Part shown: positions 10,201 through 18,368 of the stretch, piece after piece
Numbering within the stretch: the stretch's first letter is position 1
How the letters are laid out: every line of letters starts with the position of its first letter
Origin: Muribaculaceae bacterium
GTDB lineage: Bacteria > Bacteroidota > Bacteroidia > Bacteroidales > Muribaculaceae
Direction: 5' to 3'
DNA length: 64,000 bases
Assembly: GCA_017620635.1 (NCBI GenBank)
Contig: JAGAUV010000073.1
Coordinates: 1-64,000 of the forward strand
Notes under the pieces: model-generated
What the model was told of the DNA's origin: nothing
The model's input: only the letters and a program-made list of their open reading frames with translations
Database searches by the model: none
Translations under genes and position numbers: made by a program

Positions 10201-11779
10201 GGCTGTAGACGGCATGCGTTATAATCAGGACGGTACAGTGAGCCTGACTCATCAGATCATAGGCGCTACTTTCGGAACACACAGCTACAAACTGAATGTG
10301 GTAAACAACGCCGGCCTCTCTACAAGCTCCGAAATAGAGATAAATGTAGGCTCCTACTCCCATAAGGGCACACTGAGCACCGACAGCGAAGGCACGGTGC
10401 GCGAATCGGTGGTGTTCGGGCTTGACGCCGCCGCGCCGGCAACGCGCCTTATCGTTGTGGACCACAGCGGCAACACCGTATTGTCGGTAGAGAATCCCCG
10501 ATTCCCCTATAGCTGGAATCTCGAAGACCTCTCGGGCCGCAAAGTAAGCGACGGCCATTACAGAGCCTGGACTATGCTTGCCGACGACCTATCGTATGGC
10601 TCTACGCCTGTGTGCGAGTTTACAGTGATCAGCGGCGCTCCCGGACACGACATAGCAGACAAAGCCCCGACGGAAGCTACAGGACGTACACTCGACCTGA
10701 GCGCGGCTACAGTCATAGAGCGCGGCGCATATGCCGGCTGCGACGCGGAGCGTCTGATACTGCCCTCGTCGGGTAAGATCGTCATAGGCGACGGCGCCTT
10801 TGCCGGCTCACGCATAAGGCAGCTCATGATCAGCTGCGATGCGGAGATAGGTCTCGGCGCTTTTGCCGCATGCGAGGAGCTCGAAAGCGTAGTGATTACA
10901 GGGCAGGCCACGGTGGGCGAATATGCCTTCCGCAACTGTGTGCGTCTCGCAAATGCCGACCTGAGCACAGTGCGCTCATTACCGGCCAAGATCTTTGCCG
11001 GATGCGTGTCATTGTCGGAAATTAAGCTAAGCCGTACACTGTCGGCGATAGGCGTATCGGCCTTCGAAGGCTGCGACCTCCGCACAATAGATCTCAGCGA
11101 CACCTCGGTCAAGACTATCGGCGCATATGCCTTTAACGGCAACCGGCAGCTCACCTCGATAAAACTGCCCGAGGCACTCTCTGCGGTGGGCGAAGGCGCG
11201 TTCTTCGATTGCATGTCGCTCGTACAGATCGAGCTGCCCGAGACCTGCAGCCGCCTCGACAGTTACTCCCTCAAGGGCCTGTCGGGCATAGAGTACATAA
11301 CATTGCCTGAGTCGATGACATATATAGGCCGCAGCGCAATGGAAGGTATGACAGGCCTGAAGGGCATAGATGCAACAGGCCTTGTCTCCGTGCCTGAGCT
11401 TGGCGAAGAGGTCTGGTATGGCCTTGCACAGAATGATATCCGCCTCGAAGCGACAGAAAATACAGCCTCATTGTTCGAGAACGCAGCCCAGTGGCGTGAT
11501 TTCGACATATATTACGAAGACGACAGCGGTGTCGGCGATGTGGCCGAACAGACTACCGGACTGCGCGGACGTTTGACCGGCGGTGTTATAAATATCGAAA
11601 GCCTGTCGGAGAATATCGCCGCAGTGGATGTCTACAACGCCTCGGGCATGCTGGTATGCCGCGCCGAGCCTGATTCGCTGACATGCGATATCGATGTGAG
11701 GTCGTACGGTGCGCGTCTGTTTATCGTGCGTGTGCGGCTCGCCGACGGTACTTGTGCCAGCCTTAAATTTGTAAGATAA
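7283..11779 (+). CDS. PorU-like C25 cysteine peptidase with BspA-type LRRs
   Basis: About 1498 residues from the ATG at 7283 (an upstream in-frame TTG at 7274 overlaps the GH125 stop). After a signal peptide ending near NAKA, the first 100 residues mirror PorU (SQGRWVRISVDTTGVYEIS, then GFSDPSAVRVYGYGG). A gingipain-type (C25) catalytic domain follows, with a His in YTGHGGET (about residue 645) and a Cys in LASCLTYPYD (about residue 678). Immunoglobulin-like segments come next, then about ten BspA-type leucine-rich units (roughly residues 1134-1362; repeated GAFAGC / AFxGC / LPxxL patterns). The last 70 residues resemble a T9SS C-terminal sorting domain. Functions as a second sortase, a surface protease or an adhesin are all possible. 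The gene ends one base inside trmB. Confidence 0.82.
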   Translation: MLRRLSCLLTVVAFALYAYNAKALDANFYNSSSALSQGRWVRISVDTTGVYEISHADLQACGFSDPSAVRVYGYGGVLADDQRLDGSVPDGLPLTPSVHTADGRLVFYGEGTVRADFKSGDTGKIVVTRNAYDRRGHYFLSDSRAGGDVATVPYSGGSTAATWHYCIDMCERDVQQHDEGSGVIFHGPRLAPGDKDTAVFRVRNFGRDDEVEAQGIFRFEAAINNEQSVIFDVDLDGVEDVETDVPKSSILSFAKRMWIPADGMATFGAGAANPLVDSRVTATVGLPKTFRGSYAAIERSYIIYPRFNRIEKDMPELMLNYAAVDSPVELAMAGADKDVEIWDVSDAGAVRCLDVDYDASTATARATMPAGQGTRRLVAFNPSQKHRTATIEGAVDNQNLHGQDSPEILIISTESLLEYALELAEIHRSEGQSTLVVTQEATFNEFGSGSRSPAAMRRAIKMYYDRSGGRMRHVILYGPSTGDPRFLRSEPEDLLLTYICASYDECRTTYKNYVSDQYFGMLSDTYDSGKIGKERMHVSTGRLPVVDADRARKVNDKIRKYFADGPTPAMALRMFKSSDNQNDAIHMVYANETVGETLSGNGMVTVTHADMALYEEAGSSTAAQPIALLQRAMLRGAGMFFYTGHGGETSLTGTDFYNLGTISDLHYPQHPLMVLASCLTYPYDRKNNTLAAAAVLTPDGGAMGSIAACREVMLEYNRPFSNAVGRAYGKARGGTHAGDILVHARNFMIDDGIMEGDLAFNELCFNYCGDPALPLALPHFDIEIDDTGGDKLVSGKAFDISGRVVDSNGAVVSDFDGPVLIEVFDGAIDRKSLVPAVKDLVTCDDNLLCEFTAQVRNGRISKSVYLPSPTQGHRPSRIVVTATDSDSRRYAAGVLRKSGIEDSTGDDEPGRNEAPVILSFGVADDDYIEPGVVKPSFTLTAIVDPSSSGLSVGTSGIRNRITITYDGKDSNATAVDGMRYNQDGTVSLTHQIIGATFGTHSYKLNVVNNAGLSTSSEIEINVGSYSHKGTLSTDSEGTVRESVVFGLDAAAPATRLIVVDHSGNTVLSVENPRFPYSWNLEDLSGRKVSDGHYRAWTMLADDLSYGSTPVCEFTVISGAPGHDIADKAPTEATGRTLDLSAATVIERGAYAGCDAERLILPSSGKIVIGDGAFAGSRIRQLMISCDAEIGLGAFAACEELESVVITGQATVGEYAFRNCVRLANADLSTVRSLPAKIFAGCVSLSEIKLSRTLSAIGVSAFEGCDLRTIDLSDTSVKTIGAYAFNGNRQLTSIKLPEALSAVGEGAFFDCMSLVQIELPETCSRLDSYSLKGLSGIEYITLPESMTYIGRSAMEGMTGLKGIDATGLVSVPELGEEVWYGLAQNDIRLEATENTASLFENAAQWRDFDIYYEDDSGVGDVAEQTTGLRGRLTGGVINIESLSENIAAVDVYNASGMLVCRAEPDSLTCDIDVRSYGARLFIVRVRLADGTCASLKFVR

Positions 11780-12558
11780 TGGGAAAGAACAAGCTAAGGA
11801 AATTTAAAGAACTCGAAGACAACCCTCTGGTGCTTCAATATCCCTTCGGCCGTCTTAAGGAGGTCGGTTTCCCCCTTCGCGGAAAGTGGGGTGCTGACTT
11901 CTTCGGAAACGACAAGCCCATAGTCCTTGAGCTCGGCTGCGGCAAAGGCGAGTATACCGTAGGTCTCGGCCGCCGGTATCCCGACCGTAATTTCATCGGT
12001 ATCGACATAAAGGGCGCAAGGCTCTGGAGCGGAGCAACGGCGGCTATGCGCGAGGGAATGACCAATGTCGCCTTCCTGCGCACGTCGATAGAGCTTCTGA
12101 GCCAATTCTTCGCGCCGGGAGAGGTGTCGGAGATATGGATTACCTTCCCCGACCCACAGATGAAAAAGGTAAACAAACGTCTTACCGGCACACGTATGCT
12201 CGGCATATACCGCGGCATCATGGTGCCCGACGGTGTGGTAAGGCTCAAGAGCGACAGCCCATTCCTTTATGAATACACCCGGCTTATGGCCGCGCATAAC
12301 GGTCTGAGTGTGGAAGCCGCATCGTCGGATATCTACAAGGAGTATCAGCCCGGCGACGCGCTGGTGGATATACGTACGCACTATGAACAACAGTGGCTCG
12401 ACCGGGGCCTTACCATCAAATATCTCGCATTCAGGCTCGACGGCCCCACGCAGCTGTCGGAACCGCCCGAAGCCGAGAACATAGAGCAGGACACATACCG
12501 CAGCTACTCCCGTGGCTATATACAGATGCCCGGGGAACTTAACGATAAAAACCAATAG
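11779..12558 (+). CDS. trmB: tRNA (guanine-N7-)-methyltransferase
   Basis: A 259-residue cytoplasmic enzyme that methylates N7 of G46 in the variable loop of tRNA using S-adenosylmethionine. Seen: the SAM-binding VLELGCGKGEYTVGL (about residue 49), GIDIKGARLW (about residue 75), and the family hallmark WITFPDPQMKKVNKRLT (about residue 120) followed by VRLKSDSPFLYEYT. Its ATG shares one base with the stop of the preceding gene (TAATG), so translation is likely coupled. Length is normal for Bacteroidales TrmB, which carries an extra C-terminal tail. Confidence 0.95.
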   Translation: MGKNKLRKFKELEDNPLVLQYPFGRLKEVGFPLRGKWGADFFGNDKPIVLELGCGKGEYTVGLGRRYPDRNFIGIDIKGARLWSGATAAMREGMTNVAFLRTSIELLSQFFAPGEVSEIWITFPDPQMKKVNKRLTGTRMLGIYRGIMVPDGVVRLKSDSPFLYEYTRLMAAHNGLSVEAASSDIYKEYQPGDALVDIRTHYEQQWLDRGLTIKYLAFRLDGPTQLSEPPEAENIEQDTYRSYSRGYIQMPGELNDKNQ

Positions 12559-12561
12559 AAT

Positions 12562-13662
12562 ATGGATCCATTATATCCCTCTCTCATAACAGAAGCCTTG
12601 TCGACTGTCCGCTATCCGGGCTCAGGCAAGAGCCTTACCGAGCTCGACATGGTGGCCGACGATATACGTATCGACGGCGAATCGGTAAGCTTCACACTCG
12701 TTTTCGACAAAGCTACCGATCCCTTCCGCGCCTCTGTGCTCAAGACTGCCGAGGCAGCTATAAAGATGCGCGCCCCTCATGCCAAGGTTACGGTCAACAC
12801 GGCCGTGCGCCATGGCGTGGAAGCCGCGCCCAAGCCCCCGGTGCTGCCGGGCGTTAAAAATATCGTCGCCGTATCGTCGGGCAAAGGCGGTGTGGGCAAG
12901 AGCACTGTCGCCGCAAACCTTGCCGTGGCTCTTGCCGCCGAAGGTTACCGCGTAGGCATACTCGACGCCGATATCTTCGGCCCGTCCCTGCCGAAAATGT
13001 TCGGACTCGAGGGTACGGAGCTGTACATGCACGAGGTCGACGGCCGCAATCTCATCATTCCGGCCGAAGCTTATGGCGTCAAGATGCTATCCATAGGTTT
13101 CCTTATCGATCCGGGCAGTGCTGCCGTATGGCGTGGCGCGATGGCGTCTAACGCTCTCAAACAGCTCATAGAGCAGGCCGACTGGGGCGAACTCGACTAT
13201 TTTCTTATCGACATGCCCCCCGGCACAAGCGACATACACCTTACGCTTGTACAGACGCTCGGCCTTACCGGCACGGTGGTGGTTACCACGCCGCAGCAGG
13301 TGGCGCTTGCCGATGCACGAAAGGGCATAGCGATGTTCCGCGATCCGAAGATCAATGTCCCCGTCCTCGGCCTGGTCGACAATATGGCATGGTTTACACC
13401 CGAAAAGCATCCCGACGAACGTTACTTCCTCTTCGGCCGCGACGAGGATGTGGATGCGCTCGCCGGGGAATTTGATGTGCCTGTGCTCGCCCGGATACCC
13501 CTTGTGGCGTCTGTAGGCGAACACTCCGACAACGGACACCCCATAGTGACCGAGAACACGGCGTCGGCTCTGTCGTTCATACATCTGGCTCATGAAGTGA
13601 TAGAGGCCGTAGATAAAAGAAACAACGATCTTCCTCCCACAGAGAAGGTCAGAATGAAGTAG
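12562..13662 (+). CDS. Mrp/ApbC-type P-loop ATPase, cysteine-free
   Basis: A 366-residue protein of the Mrp/NBP35 family of iron-sulfur carrier ATPases. An N-terminal MIP18-like (DUF59) region spans about residues 1-90. The deviant Walker A motif SSGKGGVGKST (about residue 108), the GILDADIFGPSLPKMFG switch region and the IDMPPGTSDIHLT motif are all intact. The usual CxxC cluster ligand is absent: the segment reads NMAWFTPEKHPDERYFLFG, and I count no cysteine anywhere in the protein. Known family members bind a bridging Fe-S cluster through that CxxC, so this protein either works differently or relies on a partner. It lies 3 bp after trmB. Confidence 0.9.
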   Translation: MDPLYPSLITEALSTVRYPGSGKSLTELDMVADDIRIDGESVSFTLVFDKATDPFRASVLKTAEAAIKMRAPHAKVTVNTAVRHGVEAAPKPPVLPGVKNIVAVSSGKGGVGKSTVAANLAVALAAEGYRVGILDADIFGPSLPKMFGLEGTELYMHEVDGRNLIIPAEAYGVKMLSIGFLIDPGSAAVWRGAMASNALKQLIEQADWGELDYFLIDMPPGTSDIHLTLVQTLGLTGTVVVTTPQQVALADARKGIAMFRDPKINVPVLGLVDNMAWFTPEKHPDERYFLFGRDEDVDALAGEFDVPVLARIPLVASVGEHSDNGHPIVTENTASALSFIHLAHEVIEAVDKRNNDLPPTEKVRMK

Positions 13663-13668
13663 GCTGTT

Positions 13669-14115
13669 ATGGAAGACACACGGTATATTCTTGTCCTGAA
13701 CGGACCCAATCTCAATCTTCTTGGCCGCCGTAAGCCCGAGGTGTATGGCCGCGAGACCCTTGCGGATATAAACGAATGGCTCGATAACGAGTCGTCGTGC
13801 CGCCTTGTGCACGAGCAGCGCAACAGCGAAGGCGAACTTATCGATCTGATACATGAGAACGGTTTTGCCGCCGACTGCATTGGTATAGTGCTCAATGCCG
13901 GAGCGTATACACATTATTCCTATGCTCTGGCCGACGCTATAGAGGCCGTCGAAGTCCCTGTAGTGGAGGTGCATATAAGCAATATCTTCGCACGTGAAGG
14001 TTTCAGGTCCAAGTCTGTGATAGCTCCCGTGTGTATCGGCTCGATATCAGGCTTTGGCAGAGAAAGTTATCGTCTGGCTATAAAAGCGCTGACCGACTAT
14101 GCCCCGAAAGATTGA
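13669..14115 (+). CDS. aroQ: Type II 3-dehydroquinate dehydratase
   Basis: A 148-residue enzyme of the shikimate pathway that converts 3-dehydroquinate to 3-dehydroshikimate; type II enzymes assemble as dodecamers. All landmark segments are visible: LNGPNLNLLGRRKPEVYG with the catalytic-loop Arg and Tyr, the NAGAYTHYSYALADAI segment with the Asn and His region, EVHISNIFAREGFR, and VCIGSISGFG. It lies 6 bp after the mrp-like gene, and its last 17 bases overlap the following glycosyltransferase. The window also holds the shikimate kinase (28739-29299), in a separate operon. Confidence 0.96.
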   Translation: MEDTRYILVLNGPNLNLLGRRKPEVYGRETLADINEWLDNESSCRLVHEQRNSEGELIDLIHENGFAADCIGIVLNAGAYTHYSYALADAIEAVEVPVVEVHISNIFAREGFRSKSVIAPVCIGSISGFGRESYRLAIKALTDYAPKD

Positions 14116-15268
14116 CATTGACAAATCGGCTCTGACCATAGGTGTCGACGGCAAGCGCGCCGTGCTCAACAATACGGGCCTGGGCAATTACAGCCGTTAC
14201 TACCTGAATATCATGTCGATGGCTTATCCGTCGACAAAGTTCAGGGTATATACACCCCGTATCGAGGAGAACGAGCGTCTAAGACCCTTGCTTACACGAC
14301 CCAATATAGAGCTTTTCGCGCCTTCTCTCGCTACGGCTATACAGCGATCGTGGTGGAGAACCATTGATCTGCCCATTCAGCTGAATAAAGATCAGGTAAG
14401 CCTCTATCATGGCCTGAGCAACGAGTTGCCGCTTACAATAAAAGGAGTCTGCCCGAGCGTGGTAACCATACATGATGTGATATACCGCCGCTGCAAGGAC
14501 GATTATTCAGCGATAGACCGCCGTCTCTACGACTTCAAATACAGCCGGTCGGCACGTAATGCGACCCGAGTGGTGGCGATAAGCGAGCGTACCAAGGCCG
14601 ATCTGATAGCCGACTATGACATAGACCCGGCGAAGATAGATGTGATATATCAGGGCGTTGACCCTATATTTACTCTACCTATAGATACGGCAAAAAAACA
14701 GGAGATACGAGAGCGCTACAAGTTGCCCGAGCGCTTTATCGCGGCAGTAGGCACTGTGCAGCCACGCAAGAACCAGCTCCTTGCCGTGCGCGCCCTCGCT
14801 CGCCTGCCCGAATCGGTCAGGATGGTAATCGTCGGTCGAATGGACGGCACTTATGGCGATATCGTGCGCCGCGAGATATCGCGCCTCGGCCTCAGCGACC
14901 GCGTGATGCATCTTACGGTGCCCTTCAAGGACCTGCCGGCGCTGTATGCCTGCGCGTCGCTGTCGTCGTATACCTCGCGTTACGAGGGTTTCGGATTGCC
15001 TGTCGTAGAGTCGCTGACGGTAGGGACCCCGGTCGTAGCCTGCACCGGCTCATGTCTTGAAGAGGCCGGCGGCGAGGGTGGCATATACATCGATCCTGAC
15101 GACGTGGAAGCCTATGCCGAGGCTGCGATGCATCTGCTCGATGATCAGATATTCTATGACAAGACAGTACGCTTGGGACAGAGACATGTGCGCCGTTTCT
15201 CGGCCGATGCCTTTGCCAAAGCCACTATGACGACATATAAAAAAGCTCTAATCAGCGAATTGATATGA
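14099..15268 (+). CDS. GT4-family glycosyltransferase
   Basis: A 389-residue GT-B fold glycosyltransferase, probably transferring an activated sugar to a cell-surface glycan or glycolipid. Seen: an N-terminal domain starting TIGVDGKRAVLNNTGLGNYSRYY, a mid-protein GTVQPRKNQLLAVRAL (about residue 215) and the donor-binding SRYEGFGLPVVESLTVGTPVVAC with the E-x7-E pattern (about residue 295). No signal peptide or membrane segment is evident, so it acts at the cytoplasmic face. It overlaps aroQ by 17 bases and the next gene by four (ATGA). Donor and acceptor cannot be read from the sequence. Confidence 0.9.
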   Translation: MPRKIDIDKSALTIGVDGKRAVLNNTGLGNYSRYYLNIMSMAYPSTKFRVYTPRIEENERLRPLLTRPNIELFAPSLATAIQRSWWRTIDLPIQLNKDQVSLYHGLSNELPLTIKGVCPSVVTIHDVIYRRCKDDYSAIDRRLYDFKYSRSARNATRVVAISERTKADLIADYDIDPAKIDVIYQGVDPIFTLPIDTAKKQEIRERYKLPERFIAAVGTVQPRKNQLLAVRALARLPESVRMVIVGRMDGTYGDIVRREISRLGLSDRVMHLTVPFKDLPALYACASLSSYTSRYEGFGLPVVESLTVGTPVVACTGSCLEEAGGEGGIYIDPDDVEAYAEAAMHLLDDQIFYDKTVRLGQRHVRRFSADAFAKATMTTYKKALISELI

Positions 15269-16287
15269 AAACACTACTTGTAGTCGGCGCCGGCGGTTTT
15301 ATCGGCGGATTTATATGCAGCGAAGGACTCAAGCGCGGCTTCGACACCTGGGCCGGCGTCCGCGCGACGACAAGCCGCCGCTATCTTTCTGACGGCCGCC
15401 TCCATATCGTCGATTTCGACTATGACAGCCCGACAGACCTTGCCCGACAGCTGCGCGAAGCCGCTCCCGAAGGTGGCTGGGATATGATAATCTATAATCT
15501 CGGCGCTACCAAGGCGATGAATTTCGGCGACTTCAACCGTATCAATTTCGAATATCTGCGTACCTTCGTCCATGCGCTCGAAAGCGAAGGGCTTATGCCG
15601 CGAAAATTTCTCTATATGAGTTCGCTTAGCGCACTTGGCCTTGGCGACGAGAAAAACTATACTCCGATGGATTCGACAATGACACCGAGGCCCAACACGC
15701 GCTACGGCCTGTCGAAGATCAAGGCCGAGATGTATCTTGAGACACATCCTGAGATTCCCTGGACCATATTCCGTCCGACCGGCGTCTACGGTCCGCACGA
15801 AAAAGACTACCTGATGATGATAGAGTGCATCGACAGGCATTTCGATTTCGGAGTAGGATATCGCAAGCAGATGCTTACATTTATATATGTCGACGATCTC
15901 GTGGCGGCAATGTTCGATGCCCTTGCCAGCGATAGCACCATGCATAAAAAATATATCATCAGCGAGCCAAGGGCATATACGCAGACCGAGTTCAGGTCGA
16001 TCGTGGCCAAAGCTCTCGGGCGTAAGGCTGTGATACCCGTCAGGCTTCCTCTGTGGGCAGCCTGGGTGGCATCGTTCGTCGCCGAAAAGTGGAGTCATAT
16101 CACATTGAAGCCGTCGACGCTCAACTGCGACAAGTTCAAGATCATGCGACAACGCAACTGGAACTGTTCGGTCGCCGACGCTCAGCGCGATTTCGGATTA
16201 AAGATCGACTATCCTCTCGAGCGAGGTATAGACGAGACCGTGAAGGCATATCTGGCTGAAAAGGCAGCGTCGAAAAGCAAGAAATGA
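15265..16287 (+). CDS. Extended SDR NAD-dependent epimerase/dehydratase
   Basis: A 340-residue extended short-chain dehydrogenase/reductase. The NAD(P)-binding motif is GAGGFIGGF near residue 8, an upstream Ser pair appears in YMSSLSALG, and the catalytic Tyr-x3-Lys is in RYGLSKIKAE (about residue 150). IFRPTGVYGPHEKDY is the usual substrate-pocket segment. Members act on nucleotide-sugars or related compounds; together with the upstream GT4 enzyme this suggests sugar tailoring, though the substrate is unknown. Start and stop both form ATGA overlaps with neighbours, indicating translational coupling. Confidence 0.9.
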   Translation: MKTLLVVGAGGFIGGFICSEGLKRGFDTWAGVRATTSRRYLSDGRLHIVDFDYDSPTDLARQLREAAPEGGWDMIIYNLGATKAMNFGDFNRINFEYLRTFVHALESEGLMPRKFLYMSSLSALGLGDEKNYTPMDSTMTPRPNTRYGLSKIKAEMYLETHPEIPWTIFRPTGVYGPHEKDYLMMIECIDRHFDFGVGYRKQMLTFIYVDDLVAAMFDALASDSTMHKKYIISEPRAYTQTEFRSIVAKALGRKAVIPVRLPLWAAWVASFVAEKWSHITLKPSTLNCDKFKIMRQRNWNCSVADAQRDFGLKIDYPLERGIDETVKAYLAEKAASKSKK

Positions 16288-16553
16288 AAGCTCCGCGATG
16301 GTCGGCCTGGGTGGCCGTTGCAGTGTGCCTGCCACTCGTTTCCATGCCCTGGCTTATTTCGGACAGCGCGCCCGACAGAAGCACGGAGGTAATGCTGTGG
16401 CTGTATCCTCTTGTCGTTGTTCTCGGCGCATTCTGTGCATGGAAGTCTATGCCTGAGCGCCCCGAGGTGTTCTGGATACTTATCCTTGTGATAGCTCTCG
16501 TGCACGCCGCCATGTGGGTGCTGGTCAATCCTCTTATAGTTACGGCATTATGA
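16284..16553 (+). CDS. Small membrane protein, unknown function
   Basis: An 89-residue protein with about three hydrophobic segments (residues about 8-25, 37-52 and 63-88) and few charged residues. I do not recognise a family. It is held between the SDR gene and the O-methyltransferase by two four-base ATGA overlaps, which argues strongly that it is a real translated gene of the operon. A role as an inner-membrane partner of the sugar-modifying enzymes beside it is possible but only inferred from position. Confidence 0.75.
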   Translation: MKAPRWSAWVAVAVCLPLVSMPWLISDSAPDRSTEVMLWLYPLVVVLGAFCAWKSMPERPEVFWILILVIALVHAAMWVLVNPLIVTAL

Positions 16554-17185
16554 CAATCGACGATTATATTGACCTGCATATCGATGCGGAGCCGGCATTC
16601 CTGCGCTCGCTCTATCGCCGCACACATATAGAGCGTCTTTATCCACGCATGTGTACGGATCATACTCAGGGGCGCCTGCTGTCCATGCTTACCGGCATGA
16701 TACGTCCCGGCCGCATAATCGAGCTGGGGACATTTACCGGCTATTCCGCGCTGTGCATGGCCGAGGCGATGCCTGAAGGATGCCACATCGACACTGTCGA
16801 AATCGACGACGAGTATGCCGACGACATAAGGCAGACATTCGACGAGGCCGGCTACGGCGATCGTATAAGCCTGCATATAGGCGACGCGCTCGAAGTGTTG
16901 CCGAAGTTGCTGGCGACCAACAGCTACGACATGGCCTTTGTCGATGCAAACAAAAGACACTATACTGAATATTACCGTCTGCTACGCGATGCGATGCCTG
17001 TAGGGGCCTATATTCTTGCCGACAATACTCTATGGGGCGACAAAGTGACCGATGAATCGGCGCACGATCCGCAGACCAAAGGAGTGAAGCAGTTCAACGA
17101 CACTGTGGTTTCCGATGCCGGCGTGAGTAAAATAATAATACCCGTCCGCGACGGCCTGACAGTGATAAAGATATGCCGGAAATGA
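16550..17185 (+). CDS. Class I SAM-dependent O-methyltransferase (CCoAOMT-like)
   Basis: A 211-residue methyltransferase of the caffeoyl-CoA/catechol O-methyltransferase type. The ATG at 16550 forms an ATGA overlap with the upstream stop and is preferred over an upstream GTG-type extension. Seen: the SAM motif IIELGTFTGYSALCMAEA, the acidic TVEIDDEYA, and the metal-binding AFVDANKRHYTEYY and LADNTLWGDKV segments. Its substrate is unknown. It is the last gene of the plus-strand run, facing birA convergently with a 28-bp gap. Confidence 0.92.
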   Translation: MTIDDYIDLHIDAEPAFLRSLYRRTHIERLYPRMCTDHTQGRLLSMLTGMIRPGRIIELGTFTGYSALCMAEAMPEGCHIDTVEIDDEYADDIRQTFDEAGYGDRISLHIGDALEVLPKLLATNSYDMAFVDANKRHYTEYYRLLRDAMPVGAYILADNTLWGDKVTDESAHDPQTKGVKQFNDTVVSDAGVSKIIIPVRDGLTVIKICRK

Positions 17186-17213
17186 AGCTCGGCCGCCAAG
17201 CCGGGTAATATGG

Positions 17214-17942
17214 CTAAATGACGTAAGCCACTTCTTTGAAGGCGTAGGTTTTGCCGTCGGAGAGGTGCAGTGTGCCGTCGGTGTCGATATCGGTAATCGA
17301 TGCCTCGAAGTGTGTGCCATCGGGCAGCGCGAATGTATAAGCCTTGCCGTCGCCACGGTAGAGTCGCGACAGATAAATCTTTTTCAGAGCCGCCGCGTCG
17401 CCGTTATAATTGTCGACATAGTCCGCAAGACGGCCGGCCAGACGCTCGAGCAGTGGCTCCAGTGCCGTGTCATGACCGATAATCTGTGCTACGGATATAG
17501 GGTTGGGCGCGTCCGACAGGAATTGTGTCTGGTTGATATTGAGCCCTATGCCGGCTATCGAACGGTGTATGTGCGGACCGAAGAGCTTGTTCTCGATCAG
17601 AATGCCGCAAATCTTGCGGTCGCCGACATATATATCGTTAGGCCACTTGATTTTAGCCGACATACTGGTATGCGCGATGAGATCGTCGACGGTATCGGCA
17701 ATGGCGAGCGACACGAGCATTGAAAGCTCGAACTGCCTTGCTGCATGCAGCCTGTCTGGTCTGAAAAGCTGCGAGAAGGTAAGGTTTTTGCCCGGCTCGG
17801 CTTCCCATGAGGCGCCACGCTGCCCCCGTCCGGCCGTCTGCATACGTGCGGCAAGGACGGTTCCTGCCGGCGCGTCGGGCATGGCGTCAAGCTCGACGTT
17901 TGTACTTGCGCATTCGTCGAGCCATAGTATAGCCGGAGTCAT
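17214..17942 (-). CDS. birA: Biotin--[acetyl-CoA-carboxylase] ligase
   Basis: A 242-residue biotin protein ligase that makes biotinyl-AMP and transfers biotin to a carboxyl-carrier lysine. The core motifs are present: CASTN near residue 11, QTAGRGQRGASW near residue 35, IKWPNDIYVGDRKICGILIE near residue 98 and IAGIGLNINQ near residue 129. There is no N-terminal winged-helix domain, so this is the non-regulatory short form. It starts directly at the base before the tsaE stop, so the two genes abut and are probably one transcript with porX. Confidence 0.94.
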   Translation of the reverse strand: MTPAILWLDECASTNVELDAMPDAPAGTVLAARMQTAGRGQRGASWEAEPGKNLTFSQLFRPDRLHAARQFELSMLVSLAIADTVDDLIAHTSMSAKIKWPNDIYVGDRKICGILIENKLFGPHIHRSIAGIGLNINQTQFLSDAPNPISVAQIIGHDTALEPLLERLAGRLADYVDNYNGDAAALKKIYLSRLYRGDGKAYTFALPDGTHFEASITDIDTDGTLHLSDGKTYAFKEVAYVI

Positions 17943-18368
17943 TTATTCAGATATAGTGAGGGTGCGTGAATCGTCGTCGTTGACGGTAATCTTCACGGTC
18001 ACGGTGTCTTCGGGCAGGGCGGCGGCGATCTTTTCGGGCCATTCGATAAGACAAACGGCGCCGGAATCGAAATAATCCTCGATGCCGAGTTCGATGGCTT
18101 CGTCGAGATCCTCGATACGGTAGAAGTCGAAATGATAGATGAGTTCGGCTGTCGTGTCGGAGCGATATTCATTGATAAGGGCGAAGGTGGGCGAAGCAGT
18201 CTCTTCGGAATCAACGCCGAGTACACTGCAAAGAGCGTTGATAAAAGTAGTCTTGCCGGCTCCCATGTCGCCGTAGAACGCAAATACGGTATTGTCGCCC
18301 ATGAGCGAGGCAAATTCACGAGCTGCGGTTTCGAGTGAAGCGGTGTCGGGTATATTGATTGTTCTCAT
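17943..18368 (-). CDS. tsaE: tRNA t6A biosynthesis ATPase TsaE
   Basis: A 141-residue P-loop ATPase needed, with TsaB, TsaC and TsaD, to make the N6-threonylcarbamoyl group on A37 of ANN-decoding tRNAs. The Walker A motif is [10 protein letters not shown] (about residue 33), followed by the switch-like [10 protein letters not shown] and [10 protein letters not shown], and the IEWPEKI motif. It overlaps the porX stop by four bases (ATGA on the minus strand). Interestingly, the TcdA enzyme that cyclises t6A lies in the same window. Confidence 0.95.
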   Translation of the reverse strand: MRTINIPDTASLETAAREFASLMGDNTVFAFYGDMGAGKTTFINALCSVLGVDSEETASPTFALINEYRSDTTAELIYHFDFYRIEDLDEAIELGIEDYFDSGAVCLIEWPEKIAAALPEDTVTVKITVNDDDSRTLTISE

